NCBI GenBank assembly: GCA_964058805.1
Contig: CAXKVV010000973.1
Coordinates: 1 to 30,015 of the forward strand
Reading direction: 5' to 3'
DNA: 30,015 nt
DNA from: Schoenoplectus triqueter
Taxonomy: Eukaryota; Streptophyta; Magnoliopsida; Poales; Cyperaceae
A program made the translations under genes and the position numbers. The notes beneath the pieces were generated by a model that was not told the origin of the DNA, made no database searches, and worked only from the letters and a program-made list of their open reading frames with translations. Shown here in pieces: positions 10,601-17,917 of the stretch (the stretch's first letter is position 1; each line of letters opens with the position of its first letter).

Positions 10601-11045
10601 TGCGGAGGGCCGTGAATTTATTGGAGACTGGAATAGCTGGCCTAGCCACCAGCTGGTTTTGGTATGCATCCAGGGCCCTCTTCCTGGATGCTTGAGAGTT
10701 GCGAGCAGTCTGGGCTGCTGCCTTTGGGGCCGTCTTCTTAGACGGGCGCCTTCTCCTCTTTGGGGAGGTAGTAGGAGAGGCCATTATGTTGTTAGAGATC
10801 CCCTTGGGAGTCAGGGTGATCGTCTCCTCCTTCTCGTCCAAGATGGAGATCTGGACGGTCGCGGGAGTGAAGGCGGCCACTGGAGCTGGGCCATAAATGG
10901 TAAGTTCTTGCGGGATGGTCCCGAAGAACATGAAGAGCTTGCCCTCTGGGCTTTGTGCAGGAGTGACGGTGTAGGGAGCAAGGTTGAAGTTTCCGAAGAA
11001 TGCCATTTCCTGCAAAAACAAAAACACTTGAAAATTATTAGTCAT
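4647..11045 (-). CDS. Ty3/gypsy Gag-protease polyprotein with integrase C-terminus; RT, RNase H and integrase core deleted
   Basis: One open frame of 2132 codons. In order it shows: a basic low-complexity N-terminus (~60-310); a coiled coil (~402-447); the Gag capsid-like domain (~525-697, with PRFRTFSGEG and LLRQFPQSLVGTAFQWYYSL); a knuckle-like CX2HX4HX4C (C815, H818, H823, C828) preceded by KKSKPYSF; and a protease-like domain with LVDAGSSINIMP (D1180) and LLGRPWLH (G1253). Next come acidic repeats (~1330-1427), a second coiled coil (~1485-1545), a second knuckle module (C1641, H1644, H1649, C1654) and the segment that normally precedes RT (DELAEINLGTEEDPR, 1928-1942). It then jumps to the integrase tail (NGLAEAFNKTL from 1944, ALWAYRTTYRTPTQATPYSL, then a chromo-like GPYVIEKVYEGGAYQL and PINGRYLKKYY end). 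M1 is the annotated start; M14 (11006) follows a TTTTTGCAG acceptor-like site and is an alternative. The product cannot copy or integrate itself and would need a helper element. Confidence 0.9.
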   Translation of the reverse strand: MTNNFQVFLFLQEMAFFGNFNLAPYTVTPAQSPEGKLFMFFGTIPQELTIYGPAPVAAFTPATVQISILDEKEETITLTPKGISNNIMASPTTSPKRRRRPSKKTAPKAAAQTARNSQASRKRALDAYQNQLVARPAIPVSNKFTALRIVAKNSATGQLRQAWEVPKPTPRPSQRPQRRQDKSQTPAEAIYKAHRALKQRKSVRNARSRRYVSRPNQSQGMAQPQTIASTPNSRRYTPKATPSTQQVWVPKGSQPTKPKSQAQPSKAGRSNAPPESVFSRLGQKSVFSRLGSRIPLNNLKITAPDQAKKKRRTARYEEHFSVNTISISYDTDPDTDGEVNMVQDDQSPPNQAHVTNTNKNNGRKGRPPKRVNPEGNSREGEDHNENPDLFDNEGDVETRPEMPIDEIEILKGHIEARDEELIRQRELIATMLKQNEELIKAVKSLQESQDANFKAGSSRQEGVHSTKSNHKGKQPVDSKPHPHRTMDVEAEPTGISRKEIQAMIAQQMQIAGGGYAIPPVKNCGHPYPAIYDLEEYPKGYVIPRFRTFSGEGNKDLNPEQHLAHFVASCGNTGGNDALLLRQFPQSLVGTAFQWYYSLENNSIRTWDEMADSFRARFVMVSDKINIADLASTKPKKGESMTDFINRWRNLSIKCDRTLTEDEAVNLIMKNIDGWMGMLLGVTKVNTFKDLLRSVSNMERMSPHTVPSFMNNRPQRGARAETKVAFTSLKDKMVANADTQGGSSSTNGNNYNKGPRPNPGGSSRSFESLKQKKSKPYSFRKDKVAQIFRGALKNGLTLPASKRPEDADKSDEPNFCPYHRIIGHSIEDCWVFKDWVEKAYKNGEITLPKGFLQSPSAHEQANTISHEEEEVPGQSCEDQEEQWTTHLSKKSIKMLKALKKEPGMKWKDDITPVVPPKPRVYYKVDQSQNQVLKKKKKHRNNKSKKNKIEEYEQGSPEVITLQHFISKEDWEKLTLGQKKENVDEEINKEESEEIWGASCNMVYSSHDEDMPTLEEMFFPNDEGEASTSGTKNEECKAVLRSGTYIPERQAPKDSDKGKDKALNKGKEVENPSKNPEKTRSTGEEYNVLAHLRKIPALLSIFDALMMSQDLREVLIQALQDPEKYKSYFVEQNMQEALFTAKRAACINFTDDDLLIGTVDHNRPLYITGNCGGQKIGRILVDAGSSINIMPLKTLKTITLDVKNLSDEKVIIHGFNQNSQKALGAITLNLQCGSLKAPTKFYVIDAETSYRALLGRPWLHSNQVIPSTLHQCLKYIENGKQKRIDGDVKPFGVHEIKFNDAQYFLPKSAVAPSRPITKAGQKSFNKGPKFDTSSGEEEEVKFNIKPRGARAQRPGRKSGEEATFRFKQVATYKAQIKPSEIKSSDSEEEVIFNFKPANTPQIQIIEATSGEESEDSSNPGDTTSGEESGHDRQPWEEESDEEIIYHILKKPYKGPETDNESEESYMINTGPSSGRDNPVRPRPINEERSWRENFEGRVWNAIDEIRHQVENNRREVSEQWEVMQDIKVQHNEIMVMIENLQSAIYNSELLKEVTSEPRSGTPERQTPDSGKRVIVIVDESKGEETKAKQSTVMQTLKVKKSKPYSFLRNKTARIFEQALKSGLTLPVCKRPADIERAGEGEFCPYHRILGHTIEECWVFKDLIEEGHRNGTIQLPKSFQQDPAPHNLNNKGKGVAYTISHTPVPSKPKAARRKPIKEIYRSNSVMNIEIEEEMAALEITVVPERHFKDLIPREVNHIQTLKTFVVPAKVERLKGKTIIHKAIIFYQSDSTQSLKNPDHNTWKKWVIEQESENATSDDAASHPFGKELYKLAKRAKCLRDISKAEAKRFDELWNGGQNKVLGLDGKIKYTRGLGYNCDDAACFEGSLNEYRMKESCCMTSVEMPDNETEEDNAPVLKNALKQLEKEPNTVDELAEINLGTEEDPRANGLAEAFNKTLINIMKKTVDGNQRDWDNRLQEALWAYRTTYRTPTQATPYSLAFGVEVVLPLEVELPSLRVAMQNDMTMDECQQLRLDELDAMDEKRLIAQQNLEIYQAKMARAYDKMTRVRAFQQGELVLVLKRPIIGRHIGPKFSPNWEGPYVIEKVYEGGAYQLIDHEGERPMPPINGRYLKKYYT

Positions 11046-11124
11046 TTTAGCACATAGAAGACCACTTGTATCTCTTAAGTATTCTATTTGCCTCTCTCTT
11101 TCAGAGATAAGAGGAGAATCTAGG

Positions 11125-11372
11125 TCCCACCGGGCGTGCCAGATCCTGTGCGACCCTTTTTCGCGCGCCGCCGCACCGCCGCCGGGCGATGGGTTCTGCG
11201 GAAGAAGGACACGGAGATCCCTCCCGGATATGCATCCAAAATCTTATGTTCCCTGAGTTTATTTTGATAGTCCCACCGGGCGTGCCAGATCCTGTGCGAC
11301 CCTTTTTCGCGCGCCGCCGCACCGCCGCCGGGCGATGGGTTCTGCGGAAGAAGGACACGGAGATCCCTCCCG
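11125..11372 (-). repeat. Tandem duplication of LTR end plus primer-binding site
   Basis: Positions 11125-11226 and 11271-11372 are identical over 102 bases. Each holds the PBS-like 17-mer, a 5-base spacer and the last 80 bases of the LTR (in element sense). They are separated by 44 bases of other sequence. In the proximal copy the LTR continues into the full 5' LTR; in the distal copy it stops after CTCCCG. So the internal region begins with a second LTR-end/PBS junction. Confidence 0.9.
11271..11287 (-). other. Primer-binding site of the large element
   Basis: On the minus strand this reads TGGCACGCCCGGTGGGA. It starts with the TGG expected opposite a tRNA CCA end and lies 5 bases after the LTR terminus ...GCACA. 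I recall this motif from the start of Ty3/gypsy internal regions, but I did not assign the tRNA. A perfect second copy is at 11125-11141. Confidence 0.75.
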
Positions 11373-11614
11373 AGCGTGCATCTGTATGGGTGTCGGCCGA
11401 TTCTGCCGTTAAGAGATATTTGGATGCACATTCAGGGGGTTTTTTAGTGATTGTGAGTTCTTGTAGATTCCGGTGGGCGCAAGCCCCCACCGTTAATTAC
11501 CCTGGGCTACGAACCTCGAGGCACCTCTGGATCTTTGAAAGAGAGAAGCAAATAGTATAGTTAAGAGATGGGCAAGTGGTCGTCTAAGTTTATAAAAATG
11601 GATCTACGGAAGAT

Positions 11615-12512
11615 GAACCTACCAACAGACCGGTTCAATCTAGGGAAGACAAAACCTACAAACAGATCGGTTTTATCCTATGGGGGACGAACCTACAAAC
11701 AGACCGGTTCAGTCCATGCCTCCTCGAGATGTAACCTTACCAACAGACCAGGTTAATCTCTTCATAGGGGGCTTGAGGTGAGTCTACATACAGACCGACT
11801 CGACCTCTGTTGATCTAGAAGATAAACCTACAAACAGACCGGTTCAATCTTAACTAGTCAACAACCAATCACACAAAATACAACTCGAAGCACTGAGCCG
11901 GTTGATCTTGAGGTTGGTGAATCAGGAGAAGGGTGGCTATGGCCCACGTATTTCTTCTCACTGATCTTCTAGATCATGAATTCGTAGCACTAAGCCGATT
12001 CATAAACCTAGGAAACACAATTGCACACAATGCCAAACCTGAAGCGCTGGGCCAGTTCAACATTGAGGCATGTGTTAGTGAAGGAACCTACCTACAGAAC
12101 GGTTCACATTCACTGTTTTGTGGATGAATCTACCAACAGACCGATTCAATCTCACATTCTCGGGGAATGAGTTGGGAGACAAACTCGTCGATGAACGAGT
12201 TCAGTCTTGCCAGCTCAAACGGTCATGAATTACTTGTTCATGACACCGAGTCATTAAGATGTCACTTCGCTCGGACATCGTAATGTTTTTCATCTTCAAA
12301 GTCGACATATCTCTCCATGCTGATGTCGTAGCTTTGGTCAATCTTCAACGAACGTCGAGATGTTCTTGTCTCGACTAATCATCCTATGTGTTGCATTACT
12401 TGTGCAAAATTACTATGTAGCCCTACACCCCTTGTGTGAGCATATTCAATCATGAGTTACTTGCTCATGGCAGCGAGTCATTAAGATGTCACCTCTCTAG
12501 GACATCTTAATG
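11615..12512 (-). repeat. Array of at least 14 short inverted repeats (hairpins) in the LTR
   Basis: Eight copies share a loop like TACAAACAGACC between 4-6 bp arms: 11615-11636 GAACC/GGTTC, 11651-11674 AAAACC/GGTTTT, 11689-11710 GAACC/GGTTC, 11732-11755 TAACC/GGTTA, 11780-11801 GAGTC/GACTC, 11825-11844 AACC/GGTT, 12084-12105 GAACC/GGTTC, 12126-12147 GAATC/GATTC. Further ones are 12182-12201 AACTCGT/ACGAGTT, 12222-12244 GTCATGAA/TTCATGAC, 12252-12285 (11 of 12 pairs), 12354-12375 GTCGAGA/TCTCGAC, 12451-12469 CATGAG/CTCATG and 12479-12512 (12 perfect pairs). Arms differ between copies, but both sides change together. The array should lie in the element RNA downstream of the TATA box at 15508-15515. 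Confidence 0.85.
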
Positions 12513-12885
12513 TTCTTCTTCTCCAAAGTCAACGTATATCTTCACGTTAGTATCGTAGCTTTGGTTATTCTTCATCAAATATCAAGATGTTCCTGTCTCG
12601 ATGTATCTTCTCAGGTTGCTATCGAAACCTTAATCTTCTCACGTCAAGATGTTCTTGTCTCAACGCGTCTTCTTCATATTGCTATCGAATCCTTAATCAT
12701 CCTACGTCAAGATGTTCTTGTCTCAACGTATCTTGTTATTCTTCATCAAGTGTCGAGATGTTCTTGTCCCGACGTATCTCCTCATGTTGTCATTACAACC
12801 TTAGTTATCCTCCGTCAAGGTTTTCTCGTTTTGACTAATCATTCTAAATGTGGCTCTACACTCCTCATGTGAGCATGTTTATTCA
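12222..12885. repeat. Diverged tandem duplication with ~63-bp subrepeats in the LTR
   Basis: A unit beginning CATGA(A/G)TTACTTG at 12224 and 12451 is repeated, each time followed by GAGTCATTAAGATGTCAC and later by a CCTTGTGTGAGCAT- or CCTCATGTGAGCAT-like end. The second unit is longer. Its segment (A/G)TC(A/G)AGATGTTCTTGTC is repeated about four to five times at ~60-70 bp spacing between 12580 and 12835. The apparent 120- and 83-codon frames over this stretch are products of the repeat, not genes. Confidence 0.8.
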
Positions 12886-12904
12886 TTTCTAAAATGCACA
12901 AAGT

Positions 12905-14060
12905 CCTTTATTCCTATTATGAAGATATATTTATTTATTATTATTATTGTTATTATTATTATTATTATATTATATTTTTATTATCATTATTATTTTTATT
13001 ATTATTATTATTTTTTTATTTCTTAAACTCCATTTATCTATATAGGAAATTATTTACAAGAATAATAGAAAATGGGTAGCTATTAACTTAGAACTTTATT
13101 TATATTTTTGGGATTTTATAATAGCTAAAATAGTAGAATTTTATTTTTATTATTTCTAAACTCTATTTATTCTATAGAAAACCACTCACTAAAATAATAG
13201 GAAATAAAATGGCAATGATTTTATTTGTATATTTTTTTTTTAATGTTTGTAATAGCTAAAGTAATAGGATTTTATTATTATATTCTATTATATTGAAATA
13301 CTATTCATTATGTAAGAATCATTTACAAAACTAAAAAGGTGGTTAGCTATACTATTTTACCATTATTATTTTTATTATATTTTTTTTATTTTTAATATCT
13401 ATAATAGCTAAAAAGAAATCATTACTAATATTCTATTCTATTTATTATACTATTCATTATATCTATTTCTATTATTCCTATTTATTATCTATATAAAAGT
13501 ATAAGATTTTATTACTAGTCATAAGGGATGAAATTCATTATGTTTTTATTATAACTATTATTTTATTACATTTTATTCATCAAAAGTATATTTTTTGTAT
13601 ATTTGTATAGAAATAACAAAAGAAATACAATTCATATTATAAAAGAAAATGTATTTTACTATTTATTACCATAGTAGTATATTTTTGTTTATTTTGTGCT
13701 ATTTATTTTTATTATTCTTTCTACAGAAAATATCAATATAATATCTATTATTATATTTTTATTATTTTTTATTATTTATCAAAGAATATGGCTAATCTCA
13801 CTATTTATTATAGTATACTACTATCATCATTATTATTTCATGGAAAATCACTTGAAAAATCACTAAAATATATCTAATTATTATTTATGATTTTTATTTG
13901 TATTTTTGGAATTTTTATAGCATTTAAAATGGCAAGTCAAAGCTAGGTCAACTATATCAATATATGTGATGCATTTTGCTTTTAAATTGTTTTATTGTGA
14001 TTATATTTTTAAAACTGGAATATTATTGTATAGAAAAATAATATGAAAAATAAGAAAATT
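12905..14060. repeat. AT-rich low-complexity tract with TTA microsatellite, inside the LTR
   Basis: This is dense TATT/TTA sequence. It includes a near-pure TTA run at about 12930-13015, followed by irregular runs such as TTTTTATTATT to 13800. I see no gene or recognisable element. It is part of the ~4 kb block missing from the solo LTR. Confidence 0.85.
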
Positions 14061-15507
14061 TTAGAAACAAATTTGAGTCAATTTGGAGTTCAATAGCATT
14101 TTCAAATCATTTATTCACCCTATATTATTACTATTCTGTTATTATTTAATTACTGGGCCTAATCTGGGCCGCCAGATCTATATCAAGATCAGCGCCTATC
14201 TTTCATTTAACTCTATTCTTATTTGGGCCGCTGGATTCGCTTCAAGATTGAGTTGTATTAGATAGACGGCCCAGATTCTTATTAATATCTTTATTTAATA
14301 CAGTGCCCCATCTGTATCGTTCAACCTCTTCAAGATTCACGCACTTGTTCTAATATTCGTGCCGCTGCGATTATCTGACCATCTAGTCACAACTCCTTCA
14401 AGATTCACGCCAACGACGACGCCGGCGACTGGGGCCACCTCATTCCGATCAGGCGACAGCTTCAGCATCGTCTCATCGCGGAGAATCCATCTATAGCGCA
14501 CGATTTTTAATCCCTATGATGGATTGTGTGATTCACCAGCGTCGAATAAAACCAGTTGATATTATCCGGTACCGAATCTTGAATCTCGAAAATTCAATCC
14601 AATTGACTGTTGTTTCCGTCAATTGAGCACTTAATTCACATCGTGTATGTATGTTGATATATTCTAGCATGATCAAGCTCATTCAAATTAGTGTATACCT
14701 TCTCTATTCAAAATGCACCATGGTACCACTCGGTACCGATCAAAAATTTGGTATCAATCATTACATTTCTAAGCAATTGTCCAGATTTCTTTGATCTTTA
14801 GACTATACAATTCATCGCCTATGCAGTATACACCAATTCAAACAATCAATTTGAATGATTATAGCATTCAAAGGTGTGATCACTGCATCGGCCTGAATCG
14901 TAGCAACAGATTTCAAGAATTCAAATCAATTAATCGATTTAAAGCTGAAATCTTGGAGCAATTGCTTAAAAACATAAAGATTGAGAGGTCAATGACCTTC
15001 GATCAATCAAATGTTGCAACAATGAACCAGGAGGCAACTTGGCCTTCGACTGGTTTTCTGACAATCGCAACTCCAATGCTAATCACCCATATTAATCAGA
15101 AAAGAAGTGAACAATCATCAAAGAATCCATCTAACTAGTAAGGCGACAGTGTTAGAAGTATTTTAATCAAAGAATTCAAAGAAATTCAATAGAATTCAAA
15201 AGAAATCGCAAGTAATTGAGAAACAGTACCAAATTACACTGGAATTGGTCAAAGACAGATACAATTACAACTCAAATTCTCGATTCTTGTCAATTATACT
15301 CACCTATCTTTCTCCTCTGTGATTATATCTCCTTGAATCGATTGATAATAGTGGAAAGGGGTGACTGTTTGCCAAGTTCTCAACACTTGTGAGATCAATT
15401 GGCTTTCTGGCTTCTCACTTGCTCTCTAAGCTTCTCAGGGATCTTGTAAATGCTCTCAGGATCGTGTGTATGCTTCTGGTTCTTTGTTCCATTCACTGGA
15501 TAAGGGG
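14061..15507. other. LTR segment without a recognised gene (presumed R/U5 side)
   Basis: This is unique-looking sequence in the middle of the 5' LTR. It has GGGCCG-type patches near 14158-14275 and a GC-richer patch at 14400-14480. Below the minus-strand TATA box it would be transcribed in element RNA. A 115-codon + frame at 14791-15138 has no recognisable features and is probably chance. Confidence 0.5.
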
Positions 15508-15515
15508 TTTATATA
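15508..15515 (-). promoter_or_regulatory. TATA box of the LTR promoter (element sense)
   Basis: Minus strand TATATAAA, within CTATATAAACCCC. It is in the right orientation to drive element transcription toward the PBS, with the G-box-rich U3 upstream. Transcription would start near 15480, giving a leader of about 4.4 kb before the ORF if unspliced. Confidence 0.55.
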
Positions 15516-15763
15516 GAAATCCATTGGTTTGACCGATTTTGACCATCTCAACCCAATTACACATGGTGCATTATACTCTTCACACTAACTGCTTCCTTGT
15601 ATGCCTTATGGTCCACTGAACCGAGTCTCCATTGCCTAGCTCATGTGCAACTGCCTAGAGGCAGTTACAAGTTCAATTTATTTACTGATTTGCCACTATT
15701 CGGTTCCCATGCTCTTGCAAGCCTCTCTAGCCTCTTCTAGATCCTTCCAGACCCCATACCATG

Positions 15764-15773
15764 TCTATATAAG
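15764..15773 (+). promoter_or_regulatory. Possible TATA box pointing out of the LTR
   Basis: TCTATATAAG on + lies about 250 bp from the minus-strand TATA and faces the other way. The sequence after it is CT/CA-rich, like a 5' UTR (15800-15900). No coding frame of note follows, so any function is uncertain. Confidence 0.35.
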
Positions 15774-16702
15774 CTGCTAGCATGCTCCCTTGATCCCATT
15801 TTACAGAATTGATCTCAATTCACATCTTTTCTCTCATTACAAGCCATAATCAAGCTTCAATCTTTCATTCCAATTCCTTGCTTGTTTCTTCTGTCTCAAA
15901 GCTTCATCATCATCAACTCAGTGTCAGGCAACTCCCTGTGCTCTCATCTAGTCGATTTGCAAGCTCCATCACAGTGTTTGATCAACTCACTTCTAGGCCG
16001 AATTGTGAATTGGTGCAACTCCTACATCCAGCATTTATCTCCTCGCAATTGTCACTCTAACACCATCGCCTGAGGTCCTAGAAGCTCTCCCAGCCATCAA
16101 TTGCAAGTTTTGATCTTCAATTGGCAAGTTCAAAGTTTTGACCCGAGGTGTTGCTTCTTGCCATTTCTTTCTCTGTGCTTTATCAATTTAAAATCTAATT
16201 ATATGCACATGCTCTCCTTTGTATGCTGTAGCTGAGGCTAGAAGCAATTGATCTGAAACTCAACCTTTCACTCGATCTCCATTGATGATGCCTTCGAGTT
16301 CTTCTGCTGTCGAGAGGAAGAAGAAGAGAAGGAGAGAGAAGAAGGAGGGAGCGGCCGCTTCAGCGCCTGCGCCTGGCGCGCATGAGCCGAGGCAGAGGAG
16401 AAAGAAGGTGCAGCGTGCGCCAGGTGCATACTTCTTTTTATTTCAAATTTAAATCTCTGCAAATGTTTCCATATAGAACTGGTTTGTAGTTTGCTTATGC
16501 ACCATAGGTTCATAGATCTGACAATGGGCCCCATCTGTAGGATTACTGAGTCTAGGCGCATAGTAATGGGTTAATGGTTGATTAGTGCATAGTTTGGGTT
16601 AATTGATATGATATGGCATGTTGTGATTGGCCCATTAGTTTAATCATCTTCCTTTATCTCTGATTATCCATTAACCAATGCTGAGGTGGCCTTATAGTAT
16701 GG

Positions 16703-16927
16703 TGCCATGTGGCACAGGGCTAGGTGAAGTGGCCTCCTCTGGCTGTGCCATGTGGCATGGGGTTGGATGAAGTGGCCCTGCTGTATGGTGCCATGTGGCA
16801 ATGGAGTGATGAGGTGGCCCACTGGCTGTCTGCCACGTGGCACTTAGGTGGGGCCCACCTGTCAGTGACTCATACCTGGGTGGGGCCCACTTGCTGACAT
16901 GGCCCAATGAGAGGCTGCCACGTGGCG
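16703..16927. promoter_or_regulatory. Cluster of five TGCCAYGTGGCA palindromes (G-box/ABRE-like) in U3
   Basis: Copies are at 16703-16714, 16746-16757 and 16789-16800 (TGCCATGTGGCA), 16831-16842 (TGCCACGTGGCA) and 16916-16927 (TGCCACGTGGCG). GCCACGTGGC is the perfect G-box recognised by plant bZIP factors; the three CATGTG forms fit CpG decay. Palindromic GTGGGGCCCAC motifs lie between them, resembling TCP-factor sites. The solo LTR has a matching decayed cluster at 22140-22429. Confidence 0.6.
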
Positions 16928-17352
16928 CACCCTCTCTCTTCGGTTATTTTATGCCTCCTGTGTTTATTGCACCCAGTTTGTACCCAGAGCTGCTATCATC
17001 CCCAACTTGTACCCAGATCTGCTCTGATCAAATCTCAGCCTTTGATTAATCCATTTATTCTGCCTTTATTTTCTCTGAATTTATTCTGATAGCTCCACTT
17101 ATCCAAAAATCATGAAAATTTCACCAAAAATCCCTAAATTCATGATGATCATCCCTGTAATTTTTAATTCCATTTTTACCCCTCTTTCTCTGGATTAAAA
17201 ATTCTTTTATTCATAAAACCCTATTATTCTTTATGAATTAATCCCTGATCTCAATTGTAGCTCAATGTCTCTGCCAATTACCTCTCTCTTGCAGAAACCA
17301 CCCTAACTAAATACCAATTAGACTTATATTGATATTCATTAGGGCTTGATTT

Positions 17353-17585
17353 GATCAAATGCTGACTACTTATCAGCAATTAATACAAATCTAGACTTAA
17401 TCAGATGGTTGCTCCCAGCTTTGGCACCTGATCAGTCTTGTGAAATTGACTTTCAATCCCTTAACATGAGGGTGACTTGGTCAAATAACTGACTACTTAT
17501 CAGTAATTGACACAAATCAAAGCATGGTTAGGTGGTTGCTCGCAGCTTTGGCACCAGGTCAGCCTTGAAAGCAAAATCACATTTG
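17353..17585. repeat. Tandem ~126-bp duplication in U3
   Basis: Copies start at about 17353 and 17479. Each has TCAAAT..CTGACTACTTATCAG, then GGTTGCTC(C/G)CAGCTTTGGCACC, then GTCAG(T/C)CTTG. The same tandem pair occurs in the solo LTR near 22858 and 22979, so the duplication predates the two insertions. Confidence 0.8.
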
Positions 17586-17860
17586 GAATTTCTCATGATT
17601 AGTTGCATCAAAATGCTAGCTTGGCATTGACATCATTTCATGTAGCATAGGGATTATACTGCTTCAGCTCCTTTCTAGGGTTAGCTTCGAAGGCAGATTT
17701 CTAAGGTTCAATTCTGACCCTCTTCAATAGGTCACTGAGGTGTGGGATCCACCTGTCAGTGAGAATGGTCATATGGACGACTCATCAGATAGGCTATGCT
17801 ATTAGGTTCATCTACAAGGGACTGCCATGTGGGTCCCACTTGTCAGAAAAGGTATAATCA

Positions 17861-17917
17861 CATGGTGACACCCAAGAGGTCTCCTCTCTCCCTCGATCTT
17901 CTTGGGTGTCACACATG
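17861..17917. other. Long inverted repeat (hairpin) in U3
   Basis: Arms GTGACACCCAAGA (17865-17877) and TCTTGGGTGTCAC pair perfectly over 13 bases. CATG and a few further bases extend the stem to roughly 20. The loop is pyrimidine-rich. Two equivalents occur in the solo LTR (23281-23328 and 23517-23570) with altered but still pairing arms. Confidence 0.8.

Noticed and set aside
10371..11057. 228-codon + strand frame opposite the start of the polyprotein
   Set aside because: It lies antisense to a clearly coding Gag N-terminus of biased composition and shows no domain; it is a shadow frame.
11101..11490. Minus-strand frames of 129 and 103 codons with repeated RRTHRP..RRRAKKG blocks
   Set aside because: They are translations of the duplicated LTR-end/PBS sequence in two frames; the repeat explains them.
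12510..12872. 120-codon frame with repeated SRCSCL/RQDVLVST units
   Set aside because: It comes from the ~63-bp LTR subrepeats, with no known domain.
14791..15138. 115-codon + strand frame inside the LTR
   Set aside because: No motif, no match in the related solo LTR, composition like its surroundings.
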